Assembly (NCBI RefSeq): GCF_003217325.1
Contig: NZ_QJTI01000014.1
Location: 1-64,000 of the forward strand
Direction of reading: 5' to 3'
Origin: Rhodopseudomonas faecalis
GTDB taxonomy: Bacteria; Pseudomonadota; Alphaproteobacteria; Rhizobiales; Xanthobacteraceae
Length of the DNA: 64,000 nucleotides
Shown in pieces: positions 1 through 9,275 of the stretch (within the stretch, counting starts at the first letter, position 1; every line of letters begins with the position of its first letter). Below the pieces are notes generated by a model. The model saw only the letters and a list, made by a program, of their open reading frames with translations. It did not search any database and was not told the DNA's origin. The translations under genes were made by a program, and so were the position numbers.

Positions 1-179
1 GCCTCTGGCAGGTGCCACGCGCCTTGCGCGGTGAACGCCTCGCCGTGCGGCCGCTCGACCAGGACGGTCGCTATGGAATCTTCTTCGGATCGTGGTCAGT
101 CGCAACGATCGACTTGACCACGCCCAAAAGTGTCAGTGATGTCCCCGAACAGGTGTCCGACATGTCCCCGGGCTAAACA
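1..179 (+). mobile_element. Right end of an insertion sequence, ending ...ACA at 177-179
   Basis: The window opens inside an insertion sequence. Its transposase stops at 174-176, and the trinucleotide ACA at 177-179 is the complement of the TGT that starts many IS481-like elements. From position 180 the sequence continues as a family A repeat that lacks its last 13 nt. The IS boundary is therefore placed at 179/180. The boundary is inferred from the truncated repeat, because the other IS end lies outside the window. Confidence 0.6.
3..176 (+). CDS. C-terminal end of an integrase-core transposase (partial)
   Basis: The frame is open from the first base and encodes 57 residues beginning LWQVPRALRGERLAVRPLD and ending EQVSDMSPG before TAA. 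The ending resembles the C-termini of DDE integrase-core transposases (IS481 or ISNCY type) that are common in Bradyrhizobium and relatives. The catalytic domain is off the left edge, so family and integrity cannot be judged. The family name is from memory of similar tails, not from a search. Confidence 0.55.
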   Translation, partial: LWQVPRALRGERLAVRPLDQDGRYGIFFGSWSVATIDLTTPKSVSDVPEQVSDMSPG

Positions 180-256
180 CTTGTCGCGGGCATCCACGTC
201 TTGAAAGCGCTTCATGATCAAAGACGTAGATGGCCGGGACGAGCCCGGCCATGACG
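180..256 (-). repeat. Family A repeat, truncated by the IS
   Basis: Read on the minus strand this has CGTC, hairpin I (ATGGCCGGG with CCCGGCCAT), hairpin II arms (CTACGTCTT with AAGACGTGG), and then only the first arm of hairpin III (ATGCCCGCG plus loop acaag). The expected second arm and closing GACG are missing exactly where the IS ends. This indicates that the IS inserted into the repeat. Confidence 0.8.
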
Positions 257-328
257 TTCAATAATCAGCGTTGCTATCAGACCCAAAGGAGGGCCTTCGG
301 CTCTGATGTCCTCAGAACCGAATGATCA

Positions 329-844
329 CTAGCGCGCCGTCACCACCACCGTGGTGCCGACCTTGACGCGCTGGAAGAGGTCGGTGACGTCGTCATTATA
401 CATGCGCACGCAGCCATACGAGACATAGCCGCCGATCGACTGCGGCCGGTTGGTGCCGTGGATGGCGTATTCACCGCCAGCCAGCGTCATGGCCGCGGCC
501 CCCATCGGGTTCTGCGGGGTGCCGCCCGGAATCACGTTCGGCATATCGGGATTGTCGCGGCGCACGTCGGCCGGCGGCGACCAGGCCGGCTCGCGATATT
601 TGCCGTCGATCCGGGTGATGCCCGACCACTGCTTGCCGACCTTGCCGACCCCGACCGGATAGCGAACGGCGTGCTGTTCATCGATCACGTAATACAGCCG
701 GCGCTCCCTTGTCTTCACCACGATGGTACCGGGCGAGTAATCTCCGCGAAACGCGACGACGTCTGGGCGGGCTTCGGCCTGCGGCGCGGCAAGCAGCGCT
801 CCAGTAATCAGGCTGGCGGCGGCAAACATCATCGTCAATCGCAT
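329..844 (-). CDS. L,D-transpeptidase (YkuD family), secreted
   Basis: A 171-residue protein with an N-terminal signal peptide (about residues 1-25, ending AEA) and a YkuD domain. L,D-transpeptidases make 3-3 cross-links in peptidoglycan or attach proteins to it in the periplasm. The catalytic signature is intact: His129 in HGTNRP and the S-Y-G-C-V-R motif with Ser142, Cys145 and Arg147. The ATG at 844 is chosen because GGAG lies 8 nt upstream and the signal peptide starts there; a longer frame to 922 has no such signal. It is monocistronic, between the IS remnant and tolC. Confidence 0.9.
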   Translation of the reverse strand: MRLTMMFAAASLITGALLAAPQAEARPDVVAFRGDYSPGTIVVKTRERRLYYVIDEQHAVRYPVGVGKVGKQWSGITRIDGKYREPAWSPPADVRRDNPDMPNVIPGGTPQNPMGAAAMTLAGGEYAIHGTNRPQSIGGYVSYGCVRMYNDDVTDLFQRVKVGTTVVVTAR

Positions 845-922
845 CGGTATCTCCGGTCCAATGGCCGCATCAGCGGCATAAGCAATATCGTGAAGGGGCC
901 GGCAAACGGCCCGGTCGCGCAA

Positions 923-1470
923 ATGTCTGGGAGGAAATGATGGGGGGCGGTCTTTACCGATCAGTTGCCGACGCCGCTCTCAAATCGCTCCGGCGCACCG
1001 ACCAAACGGCAATCGCTGGATCAAGTAAATAGCGCGCAAACAACAGCGGCCGACAAAGCACCAAAAAATATCAATCGCCGACATCAACTCTGCGCAAGGC
1101 GATAGCTGAGGCATTCGCTGGCCGCCCAAGGCTGATTGCGGCCGCCGCCCGAACATGACGATGATGACGGGGACAGCCTCCTCACAGCTTGCCGATCGAG
1201 CGTTGGCTGCGGCGCGATCCGCCCGGCGGCAACGCGGGAGACGGGGCATGCGCAGCCAGCGCATGGCGGCCACGCTGCGACAAACCGTCCGCCGGCACGC
1301 GCCTTAGTTCGCCTCATTGCCAGCTGATTGTCAGGAAAACCCGGATATATCCTGCAATGCGAACAATCGTTGCCGATCAAAGCCCTTTGACGCGACGACT
1401 CGCGATTCCGGCCCGGGCGATGTAAGACGGGCGCAGTGCAGTACAGGTTTCTCTCACGGTAACACTGACG
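923..1470. other. Intergenic gap of about 550 bp without a supported gene
   Basis: The gap lies between the divergent L,D-transpeptidase and TolC genes. Short open frames exist on both strands, but none has a convincing ribosome site, domain or signal peptide. It presumably carries both promoters, but no -35/-10 pair was convincing by eye. Confidence 0.5.
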
Positions 1471-2892
1471 ATGGTTCTGAAATCCATGAGCGCAACACGG
1501 ACGTCCGGTCGCCTGGTTCGACGCGGAGTGGCCATGGCGCTCGGTGCCTGGCTCGGATTGACCGCGGCCGACGTTGCGCGGGCGGAATCGCTGTCCGACG
1601 CATTGGTGAAAGCCTATCAGAGCAATCCGCTGCTCAATGCCGAGCGGGCGCGCCAGCGCGCCACCGACGAAAACGTGCCGCAGGCGCTGGCCGGCTACCG
1701 GCCGCAGATCATCGCTAGTCTGAGCGCGGGGCTGCAATCGGTGCGCAATACGCTGGTCGACAATACGCTGCAGACCGCGACGCTGAAGCCGTGGACCGTC
1801 GGCGTTACGGTGAGCCAGAATTTGTTCGACGGGTTCCGCACCAGCAACAGTGTGCGCGCCGCCGAATTGCAGGTGCGCGCCGGCCGCGAGGCGCTGCGCA
1901 ATGTCGGCCAGGGCGTGCTGCTCGACGCCATCACCGCGTTCACCAACGTGCTGGCCAATCAGGCGCTGGTGGAAGCGCAGCGCTCCAACGTCACCTTCCT
2001 GCGCGAAACGCTGAACATCACCCAGCGCCGTCTCAGCGCCGGCGATGTCACCCCGACCGACACCGCCCAGGCCGAGGCCCGCCTCAACCGCGGTCTCGCC
2101 GATCTCAATGCCGCCGAAGTCAATCTGGCGGTCAGCCAGGCGACCTATGCCCAGGTGATCGGCCAATCGCCGGCGCGGCTGAACGCGCCCGACCCGATCG
2201 ACCGGCTGCTGCCCGGCAACCGCGAGGACGCGATCGCGCAGGCCCATAAGCAGCATCCGGCGGTGATGGCGGCGAGTTTCGACGTCGATGTCGCCAGCAC
2301 CGCGGTCAAGATCGCCGAAGGCGGGCTGCTGCCGACCCTGACGCTGCAGGGCACCGCCAGCCGGGATTCCGACACCGACACCTCGCTGGGCGTGCGGCGC
2401 TCCGGCCAGGCCAGCGTCGGCGGCCAGCTGGTCGCCCCGGTCTATGATGGCGGCGTCGCCGCCTCGCAGACCCGGCAGGCCAAGCAGGTGGTGTCGCAGA
2501 GCCGCCAGGTGCTCGACCTGATCCGGAACCAGTCGCGCACCGCCGTGGTCGGCGCCTGGGCCGCCAATGTCGGCGCCAAGGTCGCGGTCAGCGCTGCCGA
2601 ATCCGAAGTGCGCGCCGCCACGGTGGCGCTCGACGGCGTGCGGCGCGAGGCCCAGGGCGGCCAACGCACCACGGTCGATGTGCTGAACGCCCAGCAAGAT
2701 CTGGTCGCCGCCAAGGCGCGCCTGATCAGCGCGCAGCGCGACCGCGTGGTGGCGTCCTATACGCTGCTGAGCGCGGTCGGTCGGCTCGACGTCAAAACAC
2801 TCGGCCTGAAAACGCCCGACTATCTGCCCGAAGTGCACTATCACCAGGTGCGCGACGCCTGGCACGGGCTGCGCACGCCGTCGGGTCAGTAA
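1471..2892 (+). CDS. tolC: TolC-family outer-membrane channel protein
   Basis: A protein of 473 residues (468 if the in-frame ATG at 1486 is used). It has a signal peptide ending about ADVARA, followed by ESLSDALVKAYQSNP, the typical start of a mature TolC repeat. Two long helical repeats (roughly residues 45-240 and 250-450) fit the TolC fold, which forms a trimeric barrel and periplasmic tunnel for type I secretion and RND efflux. No export ATPase or adaptor gene is nearby, so it probably serves several systems. The start choice between 1471 and 1486 is open because neither has a strong ribosome site. Confidence 0.9.
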   Translation: MVLKSMSATRTSGRLVRRGVAMALGAWLGLTAADVARAESLSDALVKAYQSNPLLNAERARQRATDENVPQALAGYRPQIIASLSAGLQSVRNTLVDNTLQTATLKPWTVGVTVSQNLFDGFRTSNSVRAAELQVRAGREALRNVGQGVLLDAITAFTNVLANQALVEAQRSNVTFLRETLNITQRRLSAGDVTPTDTAQAEARLNRGLADLNAAEVNLAVSQATYAQVIGQSPARLNAPDPIDRLLPGNREDAIAQAHKQHPAVMAASFDVDVASTAVKIAEGGLLPTLTLQGTASRDSDTDTSLGVRRSGQASVGGQLVAPVYDGGVAASQTRQAKQVVSQSRQVLDLIRNQSRTAVVGAWAANVGAKVAVSAAESEVRAATVALDGVRREAQGGQRTTVDVLNAQQDLVAAKARLISAQRDRVVASYTLLSAVGRLDVKTLGLKTPDYLPEVHYHQVRDAWHGLRTPSGQ

Positions 2893-2991
2893 CCGCCCGT
2901 CATACCATCGGGTCGTATCATTGGCCGTCATATCCGCGCGTGTCGCTTGTATCCACGCGGCGTTCGGCTGCTGAGCAGCCACAATTGACAA

Positions 2992-3486
2992 TCATTCTTG
3001 ACGAGGACCGTCCGGCGCTGACTGCGGCGGCGCAGCAATCAGCGCGCGGTGATAGACGTCAATAAATTCAGCGGGCATGCGCCGCGGCCGGCCGCTGCTG
3101 AGCTCGATACTCACCAGCTGCCAGCGGCCACGCATAATGATTGCACGATCGCGCGGCCGGATCAGCTGAAAGCTGCGCTGCATGGTCAGCTTGCCATCGC
3201 TGGCGGTGATCCAGGTGCCGAGCAGCAGCTGGTCGCCTGCAAAACTCGGCAGCAGATAATCATACTCGCCCCGGCGAATCGCCACCGCGCGGTCGAGCCG
3301 CTGCCAATCCGCCAGACACAGGCCAAGCGCTTCCGAATGCGCCCAGCCGATGCTGTCGCACCAGCGCACATAGACCGCGTTGTTGGTGTGATTGAGCCCG
3401 TCAATATCAGCCGCGGCGGGCGACACCGGCAGCACGAAGGGCGACGGGAAATCCCAGGCGAAATCGGAAACGGAAGGTTCGGTCAT
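2992..3486 (-). CDS. Acyl-CoA thioesterase, hotdog fold (4HBT type)
   Basis: A 164-residue protein with a single hotdog domain. The segment DIDGLNHTNNAVYVRWCD matches the catalytic-helix signature of the 4-hydroxybenzoyl-CoA thioesterase/YbgC family (D-x-x-x-H-x-N-N). It probably hydrolyses a short- or medium-chain acyl-CoA in the cytoplasm; the substrate cannot be read from sequence. The start at 3486 (MTEPSVSDF) is preferred over an upstream frame whose residues look non-coding. It is convergent with tolC. Confidence 0.8.
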   Translation of the reverse strand: MTEPSVSDFAWDFPSPFVLPVSPAAADIDGLNHTNNAVYVRWCDSIGWAHSEALGLCLADWQRLDRAVAIRRGEYDYLLPSFAGDQLLLGTWITASDGKLTMQRSFQLIRPRDRAIIMRGRWQLVSIELSSGRPRRMPAEFIDVYHRALIAAPPQSAPDGPRQE

Positions 3487-3650
3487 CAGGATGCTCGCCC
3501 CGCGGGGCACGAATCGCCCGCCCGGGTTTAGCGCATCCGCAGCGCGTTGCCAGCCCTTGGGTCGCCGGCGTCGCGTAAACCATATTGCGTTGACCGGCGC
3601 CGAATGGGATCCACGTCCTGAGCACACCAGAATTTGCAATGGAGACCGCC

Positions 3651-3956
3651 ATGACCACCACGCTGCTGCAATTCGACTTCCCGTTCGAGGGCCCTTGGGG
3701 GCCGGAGATGACAGCCGCATTCGGCGAGCTGGCGCAGGACATCGCGGCGGAAGACGGTCTGATCTGGAAAATCTGGACCGAGAATCGCGCCGAGAATCGC
3801 GCCGGCGGCATCTATCTGTTTCGCGATGCCGAGGCGGCCGAACGCTATCGCCAAAAACATGCGGCGCGGCTGACGTCGTTCGGCATCACCGGCATCGTGG
3901 CGCGCGCTTTTGCGACCAACGCAGACCTGTCGGCGATCACGCGCGGTCCGTGCTGA
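3651..3956 (+). CDS. YdhR-family putative monooxygenase
   Basis: A 101-residue protein resembling the YdhR family of small ferredoxin-like (dimeric alpha+beta barrel) proteins annotated as putative mono-oxygenases. Visible features are TLLQFDFPFEGPWG at the N-terminus and GLIWKIWTENRAENRAGGIY in the middle. No cofactor motif is expected in this family and its substrate is unknown. The ATG at 3651 is used because GGAGA lies six bases upstream; an upstream ATG at 3639 would overlap that site. Confidence 0.8.
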   Translation: MTTTLLQFDFPFEGPWGPEMTAAFGELAQDIAAEDGLIWKIWTENRAENRAGGIYLFRDAEAAERYRQKHAARLTSFGITGIVARAFATNADLSAITRGPC

Positions 3957-3969
3957 GCGGATGACGCGA

Positions 3970-3993
3970 GGCAGCCCGTACCAGCGGGCTGCC
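3970..3993. repeat. Inverted repeat after the YdhR-like gene
   Basis: A perfect 9-bp stem (GGCAGCCCG with CGGGCTGCC) and 6-nt loop lies 14 bp past the stop codon. There is no T-run, so termination is possible but unproven. Confidence 0.5.
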
Positions 3994-4195
3994 GGCGACC
4001 GCCGTTATGATCGCGGCGAACGGAAACTCTGCGCACACACAACGGAAAACGCCGCAGCACGCGGCGACAGCAGCAGCGCTTCAGGACCATGACGCGCGGC
4101 CACGGCCGATCGCAGCCGGAGGGCTGCCATGACGTCTTTATAAGCTGAATGGATTTTGCTGCTGAGGGCGAGGCATCAAGCTGAACGAAGCAGCT

Positions 4196-4280
4196 TGGTG
4201 CCCAGGAGAGGACTCGAACCTCCACGGTGTTACCCACTGGTACCTGAAACCAGCGCGTCTACCAATTCCGCCACCTGGGC
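4196..4280 (-). tRNA. tRNA-Leu, anticodon CAG
   Basis: On the minus strand the acceptor arms GCCCAGG and CCTGGGC pair. The anticodon stem CTGGT/ACCAG encloses the loop TTCAGGT, giving anticodon CAG (reads CUG codons). A long variable arm typical of class II tRNAs, the TTCGAGTCC T-loop and an encoded 3' ACCA are present. CUG is the dominant leucine codon in this G+C-rich genome. Confidence 0.97.
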
Positions 4281-4414
4281 CCGGGCGGGTTAGTAGGGGG
4301 CCGCGAGCGACTTGTCAAACAGGTTTCGCACTTTGGCGTCGCAATGTTGACGGCTGTTGACAGAAACTGCGAAAACAAAAGCAGTTTCACAGAGATCGCG
4401 ATCAGGACAGCGCC

Positions 4415-5401
4415 ATGGCTTCGCATTCCGACACCCTTGTCACGGTTTTCGGAGGTTCCGGATTCCTCGGACGCCACATCGTCAGCGCGTTGGCACGGCA
4501 CGATTACCGAATCAGGGTGGCGGTGCGCCGTCCGGACCTCGCCGGACATTTGCAGCCGCTCGGCCGGGTCGGGCAGATTCACGCCGTGCAGGCCAATCTG
4601 CGTTACCCCGAATCGCTGGCCGCGGCGGCGCGCGGCGCGGGCGTGGTGATCAATCTGGTCGGCATCCTGGCCGAGACCGGCAAGCAGACTTTTGACGCCG
4701 TGCAGGGCCAGGGCGCCGGCGCGGTGGCGCAGGCCGCCGCCGCGGTGGGCGCGCGCATGGTGCATGTCTCGGCGATCGGCGCCGACGCCAATTCCAGCTC
4801 GCGCTACGCCACCGCCAAAGCCGCCGGCGAGCGCGCCGTGCTGGCCGCGGTGCCGTCAGCGGTGATCATGCGGCCGTCGGTGGTGTTCGGCCCCGAGGAT
4901 CAGTTCACCAACCGCTTTGCCGCGCTGGCGCGGCTGTTGCCGGCGCTGCCGCTGGTCGGCGGCGGCGTCAACAAGCTGCAGCCGGTCTATGTCGGCGATG
5001 TCGCGCAGGCGGTGGCGGCCGCGGTCAATGGCCGCGCCAAGCCGGGCGCGATCTATGAGCTCGGCGGGCCGGAAGTGCTGACCATGCGCGAGGTGATCGA
5101 GATCATCTTGCAGGTGATCCATCGCCGCCGCCGGCTGCTGTCGCTGCCGTTCGGGCTCGCCAAGGCGCAGGCGATGCTGCTGCAATTTGCGCCGGGCATG
5201 CTGCAATTGACGCCCGATCAGGTCGAGCTGCTAAAGGTCGACAATGTGGTGTCCGATGCCGCCAAGGATGCCGGGCTGACGCTGCAGGGCCTTGGCATCA
5301 CGCCCGATTCGCTCGAGGCGGTGGCGCCGTCTTATCTGTGGCGGTTCCGCAAGACCGGCGAGTTTTCCAACGGCGCAGGCAGCGAACGCAACTCGAGCTG
5401 A
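4415..5401 (+). CDS. NAD(P)-binding epimerase-like protein, complex I NDUFA9 family
   Basis: A 328-residue extended short-chain dehydrogenase-like protein. The Rossmann motif GGSGFLG is at residues 13-19, and the segment SRYATAKAAGERAV carries the Y-x-x-x-K positions of the fold. The overall sequence (MRPSVVFGPEDQFTNRF, QPVYVGDVAQAV) matches the family named after the NDUFA9 subunit of mitochondrial complex I. In bacteria these are usually not integral complex I subunits and their role is unsettled (quinone or isoprenoid metabolism has been suggested). The stop codon lies inside a short tandem repeat. Confidence 0.85.
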   Translation: MASHSDTLVTVFGGSGFLGRHIVSALARHDYRIRVAVRRPDLAGHLQPLGRVGQIHAVQANLRYPESLAAAARGAGVVINLVGILAETGKQTFDAVQGQGAGAVAQAAAAVGARMVHVSAIGADANSSSRYATAKAAGERAVLAAVPSAVIMRPSVVFGPEDQFTNRFAALARLLPALPLVGGGVNKLQPVYVGDVAQAVAAAVNGRAKPGAIYELGGPEVLTMREVIEIILQVIHRRRRLLSLPFGLAKAQAMLLQFAPGMLQLTPDQVELLKVDNVVSDAAKDAGLTLQGLGITPDSLEAVAPSYLWRFRKTGEFSNGAGSERNSS

Positions 5402-5446
5402 CGCGAGGCGCAAGCTGACGCGGCGTGCAAGCTGACGCAGGCGGGC
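5396..5446 (+). repeat. Three 17-bp tandem repeats spanning a stop codon
   Basis: Three imperfect units each starting AGCTGACGC are at 5396, 5413 and 5430. The first contains the TGA (5399-5401) of the NDUFA9-like gene, so the duplication added copies downstream without changing the protein. A G+C-rich inverted repeat follows at 5441-5462. Confidence 0.8.
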
Positions 5447-5481
5447 GCCGCGCAGGCGCCCCGCCGGGATTGGACGTGTGA

Positions 5482-6288
5482 TTAGCGTCCGAACGCCAGC
5501 GCGATCAGGCCGAGCGTGCCAACCAGCACCCGCCACCAGGCAAACAGCGTAAAGCCGTGGCGGGTGACATAGGTCAGGAAGGTCTTCACCACGATGATCG
5601 CGGTGATGAACGACACCACAAAGCCGACCGCGACCACCAGGCCGTGATCCATCGTCATCTCGCCGTGGCTTTTGTACAGATCGTACACAAAGGCGCCGAG
5701 CATGGTCGGGATCGCCAGGAAGAACGAGAATTCGGCGGCGGCGCGCCGGTCAGCGCCGAGCAGCATGGCGCCGACGATGGTGGCGCCGGAGCGCGACACG
5801 CCGGGGATCATGGCGATGCACTGCACAAAACCGATCGCCAGATAAGTGCGCAGCGGAAATTCGGTGGCCTCATGGTGCACCGGCTGCAGCTTGAGCTGAT
5901 CGACCCAGAGCAGAATACCGCCGCCCAGGATCAGCGTGAAACACACCACCCAGGGATTGAACAGATAGGCCTTGATATAGCTGCCGGCGGTGGCGCCGAT
6001 CACCGCGGCCGGCAGGAACGCCACCAGCACGCCAATCACGAACCGGCGCGCCGCCGGATCGCTGAACATGCCCAGCGCGATCTTCGACAGCTTGGTGAAA
6101 TACAGCGCCAGGATCGCCAGAATGGCGCCGAGCTGGATCAGAATCGCAAAGCTTTTCCAAAAACTGCCCTCGCCGAGATCAAAAAACCGCTCGGCCAGCA
6201 ACAGATGGCCCGTGGAGGACACGGGCAGAAATTCGGTCACCCCCTCGATCACGCCGAGGATCACCGCGCGCAAAATATCGGCTAACAT
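5482..6288 (-). CDS. uppP: Undecaprenyl-diphosphatase
   Basis: A 268-residue polytopic inner-membrane protein of the BacA/UppP family. It dephosphorylates undecaprenyl diphosphate to recycle the lipid carrier for peptidoglycan and polysaccharide synthesis. The two family signatures are intact: [14 protein letters not shown] at residues 15-28 (catalytic Glu region) and [10 protein letters not shown] with the conserved Arg. About eight hydrophobic segments are visible. The length is normal for the family. It is convergent with the NDUFA9-like gene and stands alone. Confidence 0.96.
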   Translation of the reverse strand: MLADILRAVILGVIEGVTEFLPVSSTGHLLLAERFFDLGEGSFWKSFAILIQLGAILAILALYFTKLSKIALGMFSDPAARRFVIGVLVAFLPAAVIGATAGSYIKAYLFNPWVVCFTLILGGGILLWVDQLKLQPVHHEATEFPLRTYLAIGFVQCIAMIPGVSRSGATIVGAMLLGADRRAAAEFSFFLAIPTMLGAFVYDLYKSHGEMTMDHGLVVAVGFVVSFITAIIVVKTFLTYVTRHGFTLFAWWRVLVGTLGLIALAFGR

Positions 6289-6465
6289 GAAAGCAAGTTC
6301 CGTGATGAATGGGATCGGCCCGGAAAAAGCCGAGTTCTTCTCGCCTATTCGTCCCAGGGCCGCAACGGCAAAGATTGCAGAGTTGCGGCCAAGCGGGCCT
6401 GAAGCCGCTGCCGCGGGGCCGGCAAGGTCAGGAATTGTTAAGCACCCGATCCCTATTTAGGTTGC

Positions 6466-7158
6466 ATGTATACGTTGTTTCACCACCCGTTTTGCCCGCT
6501 GTCGCGGTTCGTCCGCCTGGCACTCGGGGAGCATGGCCTTGACCTGCGGCTGGTGGAAGAACGGCCTTGGGAGCGCCGTACCGCGTTCCTGTCGCTGAAC
6601 CCGGCCGGCACCACCCCGGTGCTGATTGCCGATGCCACCCCCGCGATCCCCGGCGCCGGCATCATTGCCGAGTACCTCGACGAAACCCACGGCGCCGCGA
6701 TGGGCGACCGCCGGCTGCTGCCAAGTTCGATGGATGACCGCATCGAAGTGCGGCGGCTGATGGCCTGGTTCAACGAAAAATTCTTTGAGGAGGCCAGCGG
6801 CCCGCTGGTCACCGAACGGATCTACAAGCGTTTCATGAGCGAGGAAGACGGCGGCGGCCCGCCGTCGATGGACGTGATCCGCGCCGCGACCGCCAATGTG
6901 CGCTACCATCTCGCCTATATCGGCTGGCTGGCGCGCACCCGGAACTATCTCGCCGGCGATCTGATCACCTATGCCGACCTCGCCGCCGCGGCGCATCTGT
7001 CGGCGATCGATTATCTGGGCGATGTGCCATGGTCCGAGGACGAAGCGGCAAAGGCCTGGTACCAGCGGGTGAAATCGCGCCCGTCGTTCCGGCCGCTGCT
7101 CAGCGAATGGCTGGCCGGGGTGCCGGCGTCGCGGACCTATGTGGACCTCGACTTCTGA
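6466..7158 (+). CDS. Glutathione S-transferase family protein
   Basis: A 230-residue cytosolic GST-like protein. A thioredoxin-fold N-terminal domain (residues 1-80, with [14 protein letters not shown] and [21 protein letters not shown] containing the glutathione-binding turn) is followed by an all-helical domain with the [19 protein letters not shown] capping box. The Cys at residue 10 is in the position used by Cys-type GSTs. The substrate is unknown. It overlaps or abuts queG, suggesting joint transcription. Confidence 0.88.
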   Translation: MYTLFHHPFCPLSRFVRLALGEHGLDLRLVEERPWERRTAFLSLNPAGTTPVLIADATPAIPGAGIIAEYLDETHGAAMGDRRLLPSSMDDRIEVRRLMAWFNEKFFEEASGPLVTERIYKRFMSEEDGGGPPSMDVIRAATANVRYHLAYIGWLARTRNYLAGDLITYADLAAAAHLSAIDYLGDVPWSEDEAAKAWYQRVKSRPSFRPLLSEWLAGVPASRTYVDLDF

Positions 7159-8285
7159 CACGTCCCAACGATCTTAGCCCGCAACTGGCCGAGCAGGCGC
7201 GCGCGCTTGGCTTTGATGCCTTCGGGATCGTCGCGCCGGACGCGATCCCGTTTGCCGCCGCGCGGCTTGAGGCGTTTCTGGAATCCGGCGCCCACGGCAC
7301 CATGGAGTGGCTGGCCGCCCATCGCGACCGCCGCGCCGACCCGCGCGTGCTGTGGCCGCAGGTGCGCTCGATCATCATGCTTGGCATGAATTACGGCCCG
7401 GATGTCGATCCGCGGCCGCTGCTGCAGATGCGCGAGCGCGGCGCGATCTCGGTCTATGCCAAGGGCGACGATTATCACGACCTGATCAAGCCGCGGCTAA
7501 AGACGCTGGCGCGCTGGCTGATCGCGCAGGCCGGCGGCGACGTCAAAGTGTTCGTCGATACCGCGCCGGTGATGGAAAAGCCGCTGGCGCAGGCGGCAGG
7601 ATTAGGCTGGCAGGGCAAGCACACCAATCTGGTGTCGCGCGATCGCGGCTCCTGGCTGCTGCTCGGCGCGATCTTCACCACGCTGGAATTGCCGCGCGAT
7701 GCCGGCATGGATGAGCGCTGCGGTTCGTGCCGCGCCTGCCTCGACGCCTGCCCGACGGGGGCGTTTCCGGCGCCGTATCAGCTCGATGCCAGGCGCTGCG
7801 TCTCCTACCTCACCATCGAGCACAAGGGCCCGATCGCCCCCGAACTGCGGCCGCTGCTCGGCAACCGCATCTATGGTTGCGACGACTGCCTGGCCGCCTG
7901 CCCCTGGAACAAATTCGCGGAAATCGGCCGTGAGGCGAAGCTGGCGGCGCGCGAGGCGCTGCGCGCCCCGACGCTGGCCGAACTGGTGACGCTCGATGAT
8001 CCAGGCTTTCGCGCGCTGTTCAGCAAATCGCCGATCAAGCGCATCGGCCAGGCCCGCTTCATCCGCAATGTGCTGATCGCGATCGGCAATTCCGGCTCAG
8101 CGGAACTGGTCGCCAGCGCCAGATCCCGGCTCGCCGACCCCGAGCCGATGATCCGCGGCGCCGCAGTGTGGGCGCTGTCACGGCTGCTGCCGCCCGAGGA
8201 ATTCGCCGCGTTGGCGGCAGCTCATTGCAGCTGCGAAAGCGATGACAGCGTCGTGCAGGAATGGCGGCTCGCGGTCGCGTCATAG
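7107..8285 (+). CDS. queG: Epoxyqueuosine reductase
   Basis: The cobalamin-dependent iron-sulfur enzyme that reduces epoxyqueuosine to queuosine in the wobble base of GUN-anticodon tRNAs. Two ferredoxin-type Cys clusters, [12 protein letters not shown] (about 7720-7756) and CDDCLAACP (about 7880-7905), flank [16 protein letters not shown], and a HEAT-like C-terminal tail follows. The start is uncertain. No ATG, GTG or TTG lies between 7110 and the start of conserved sequence near 7165, so the ATG at 7107 (392 aa, overlapping the GST gene by 52 bp) is used. A non-standard start nearer 7155 is possible. Confidence 0.9.
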   Translation: MAGRGAGVADLCGPRLLTRPNDLSPQLAEQARALGFDAFGIVAPDAIPFAAARLEAFLESGAHGTMEWLAAHRDRRADPRVLWPQVRSIIMLGMNYGPDVDPRPLLQMRERGAISVYAKGDDYHDLIKPRLKTLARWLIAQAGGDVKVFVDTAPVMEKPLAQAAGLGWQGKHTNLVSRDRGSWLLLGAIFTTLELPRDAGMDERCGSCRACLDACPTGAFPAPYQLDARRCVSYLTIEHKGPIAPELRPLLGNRIYGCDDCLAACPWNKFAEIGREAKLAAREALRAPTLAELVTLDDPGFRALFSKSPIKRIGQARFIRNVLIAIGNSGSAELVASARSRLADPEPMIRGAAVWALSRLLPPEEFAALAAAHCSCESDDSVVQEWRLAVAS

Positions 8286-8358
8286 AAGGGCGGAACCGCG
8301 CCGGCAGCACCCCCAGCCTCCGCTTGTACCAACGGCGATTGATACCAACCGATCCGCA

Positions 8359-8448
8359 CGTCATGGCCGGGCTCGTCCCGGCCATCCACGTCTTTGATCT
8401 TGCAGCGATTTTAAGACGTGGATACCCGCGACAAGCGCGGGCATGACG
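8359..8448 (+). repeat. Family A repeat (90 bp)
   Basis: CGTC, hairpin I (ATGGCCGGG with CCCGGCCAT), hairpin II (CCACGTCTT with AAGACGTGG, 18-nt loop), hairpin III (ATACCCGCG with CGCGGGCAT, one mismatch), GACG. It sits between the convergent queG and hydrolase genes. The flank just before it (ACCAACCGATCCGCA) is shared with the copy at 16523. Confidence 0.92.
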
Positions 8449-8471
8449 GTCATTGATACAACCCGATGGTA

Positions 8472-9275
8472 TTAGTCTCTGCAAAATTCCTTCAGCGTCG
8501 CGATCAGCCGGGCGATGTCCTGCGGCCGGCTCAGGCGATGGTCGCCATCCTGGATCATGGTCAGCACCACGTCGTCGCAGGGCAGCCGATCGGTCAGCGC
8601 GAACGCATGGCGCCACGGCACGTCTTCATCCTTGGCGCCTTGCAGAATCCGCACCGGGCAGCCGGTTTCGATCGCGCCGCCGAGCAACAGGTGATTACGG
8701 CCATCCTCGATCAGCTTCTTGGTAATCGGATAGGCCTCGCCATAGGCGGAGGGCTGCGCCCACTGGCCCTTGCTGTCGATCTCGGCGCGGATTTCCGGCG
8801 AAAAGTTCTGCCACATCAGCGCTTCGGTGAAATCCGGCGCCGGCGCGATCAGGATCAGCGCCGCCAGTCGGCCGCGGTAGCGCTCGGGATGGCGGGCCAG
8901 TTCGCGCGCCAGCAGCAGCGCCATCCAGCCGCCCATCGACGAGCCGAGCACGATCTGCGGGCCCTCACAGTGAGCCGCAAACACCGCCAGCGCCTCTTCC
9001 AGCCAACGCGAAATGGTGCCGTCGACGAAGCGGCCACCGGATTCGCCATGGCCGGAATAATCGAAGCGCACGCAGGCCCGGCCGGTCTCGGCGGCAAAGT
9101 CATCGACCGCCACCGCCTTGGTGCCGCCCATGTCGGAGGCAAAACCGCCGAGCCAGAACAGCCCCGGGCTCTTGCCGCTGCGGCTACGCACCGCGATGCG
9201 GCGGGCCTCATCACCCGTGCCGACCTCAATGAAAGCCGGCGCACCGGCGGACGGTTGTTGCTCTGCGATCGTCAT
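8472..9275 (-). CDS. Alpha/beta hydrolase (carboxylesterase or thioesterase type)
   Basis: A 267-residue cytoplasmic alpha/beta hydrolase. The nucleophile elbow GSSMGG places the catalytic Ser at residue 113. A late DGDHRLS supplies the His, and KDEDVPW is a plausible acidic position. FDYSGHGESGG is the usual oxyanion-side strand. The family includes bacterial relatives of ABHD10 and other short esterases; the substrate is not predictable. It is single, divergent from infC across about 350 bp. Confidence 0.85.
   Translation of the reverse strand: MTIAEQQPSAGAPAFIEVGTGDEARRIAVRSRSGKSPGLFWLGGFASDMGGTKAVAVDDFAAETGRACVRFDYSGHGESGGRFVDGTISRWLEEALAVFAAHCEGPQIVLGSSMGGWMALLLARELARHPERYRGRLAALILIAPAPDFTEALMWQNFSPEIRAEIDSKGQWAQPSAYGEAYPITKKLIEDGRNHLLLGGAIETGCPVRILQGAKDEDVPWRHAFALTDRLPCDDVVLTMIQDGDHRLSRPQDIARLIATLKEFCRD

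Noticed and set aside
1084-2991. Long open frame antisense to tolC
   Set aside because: A G+C-rich codon shadow; residues are Arg/Gln/Gly-rich with no domain, and the plus-strand TolC is convincing.
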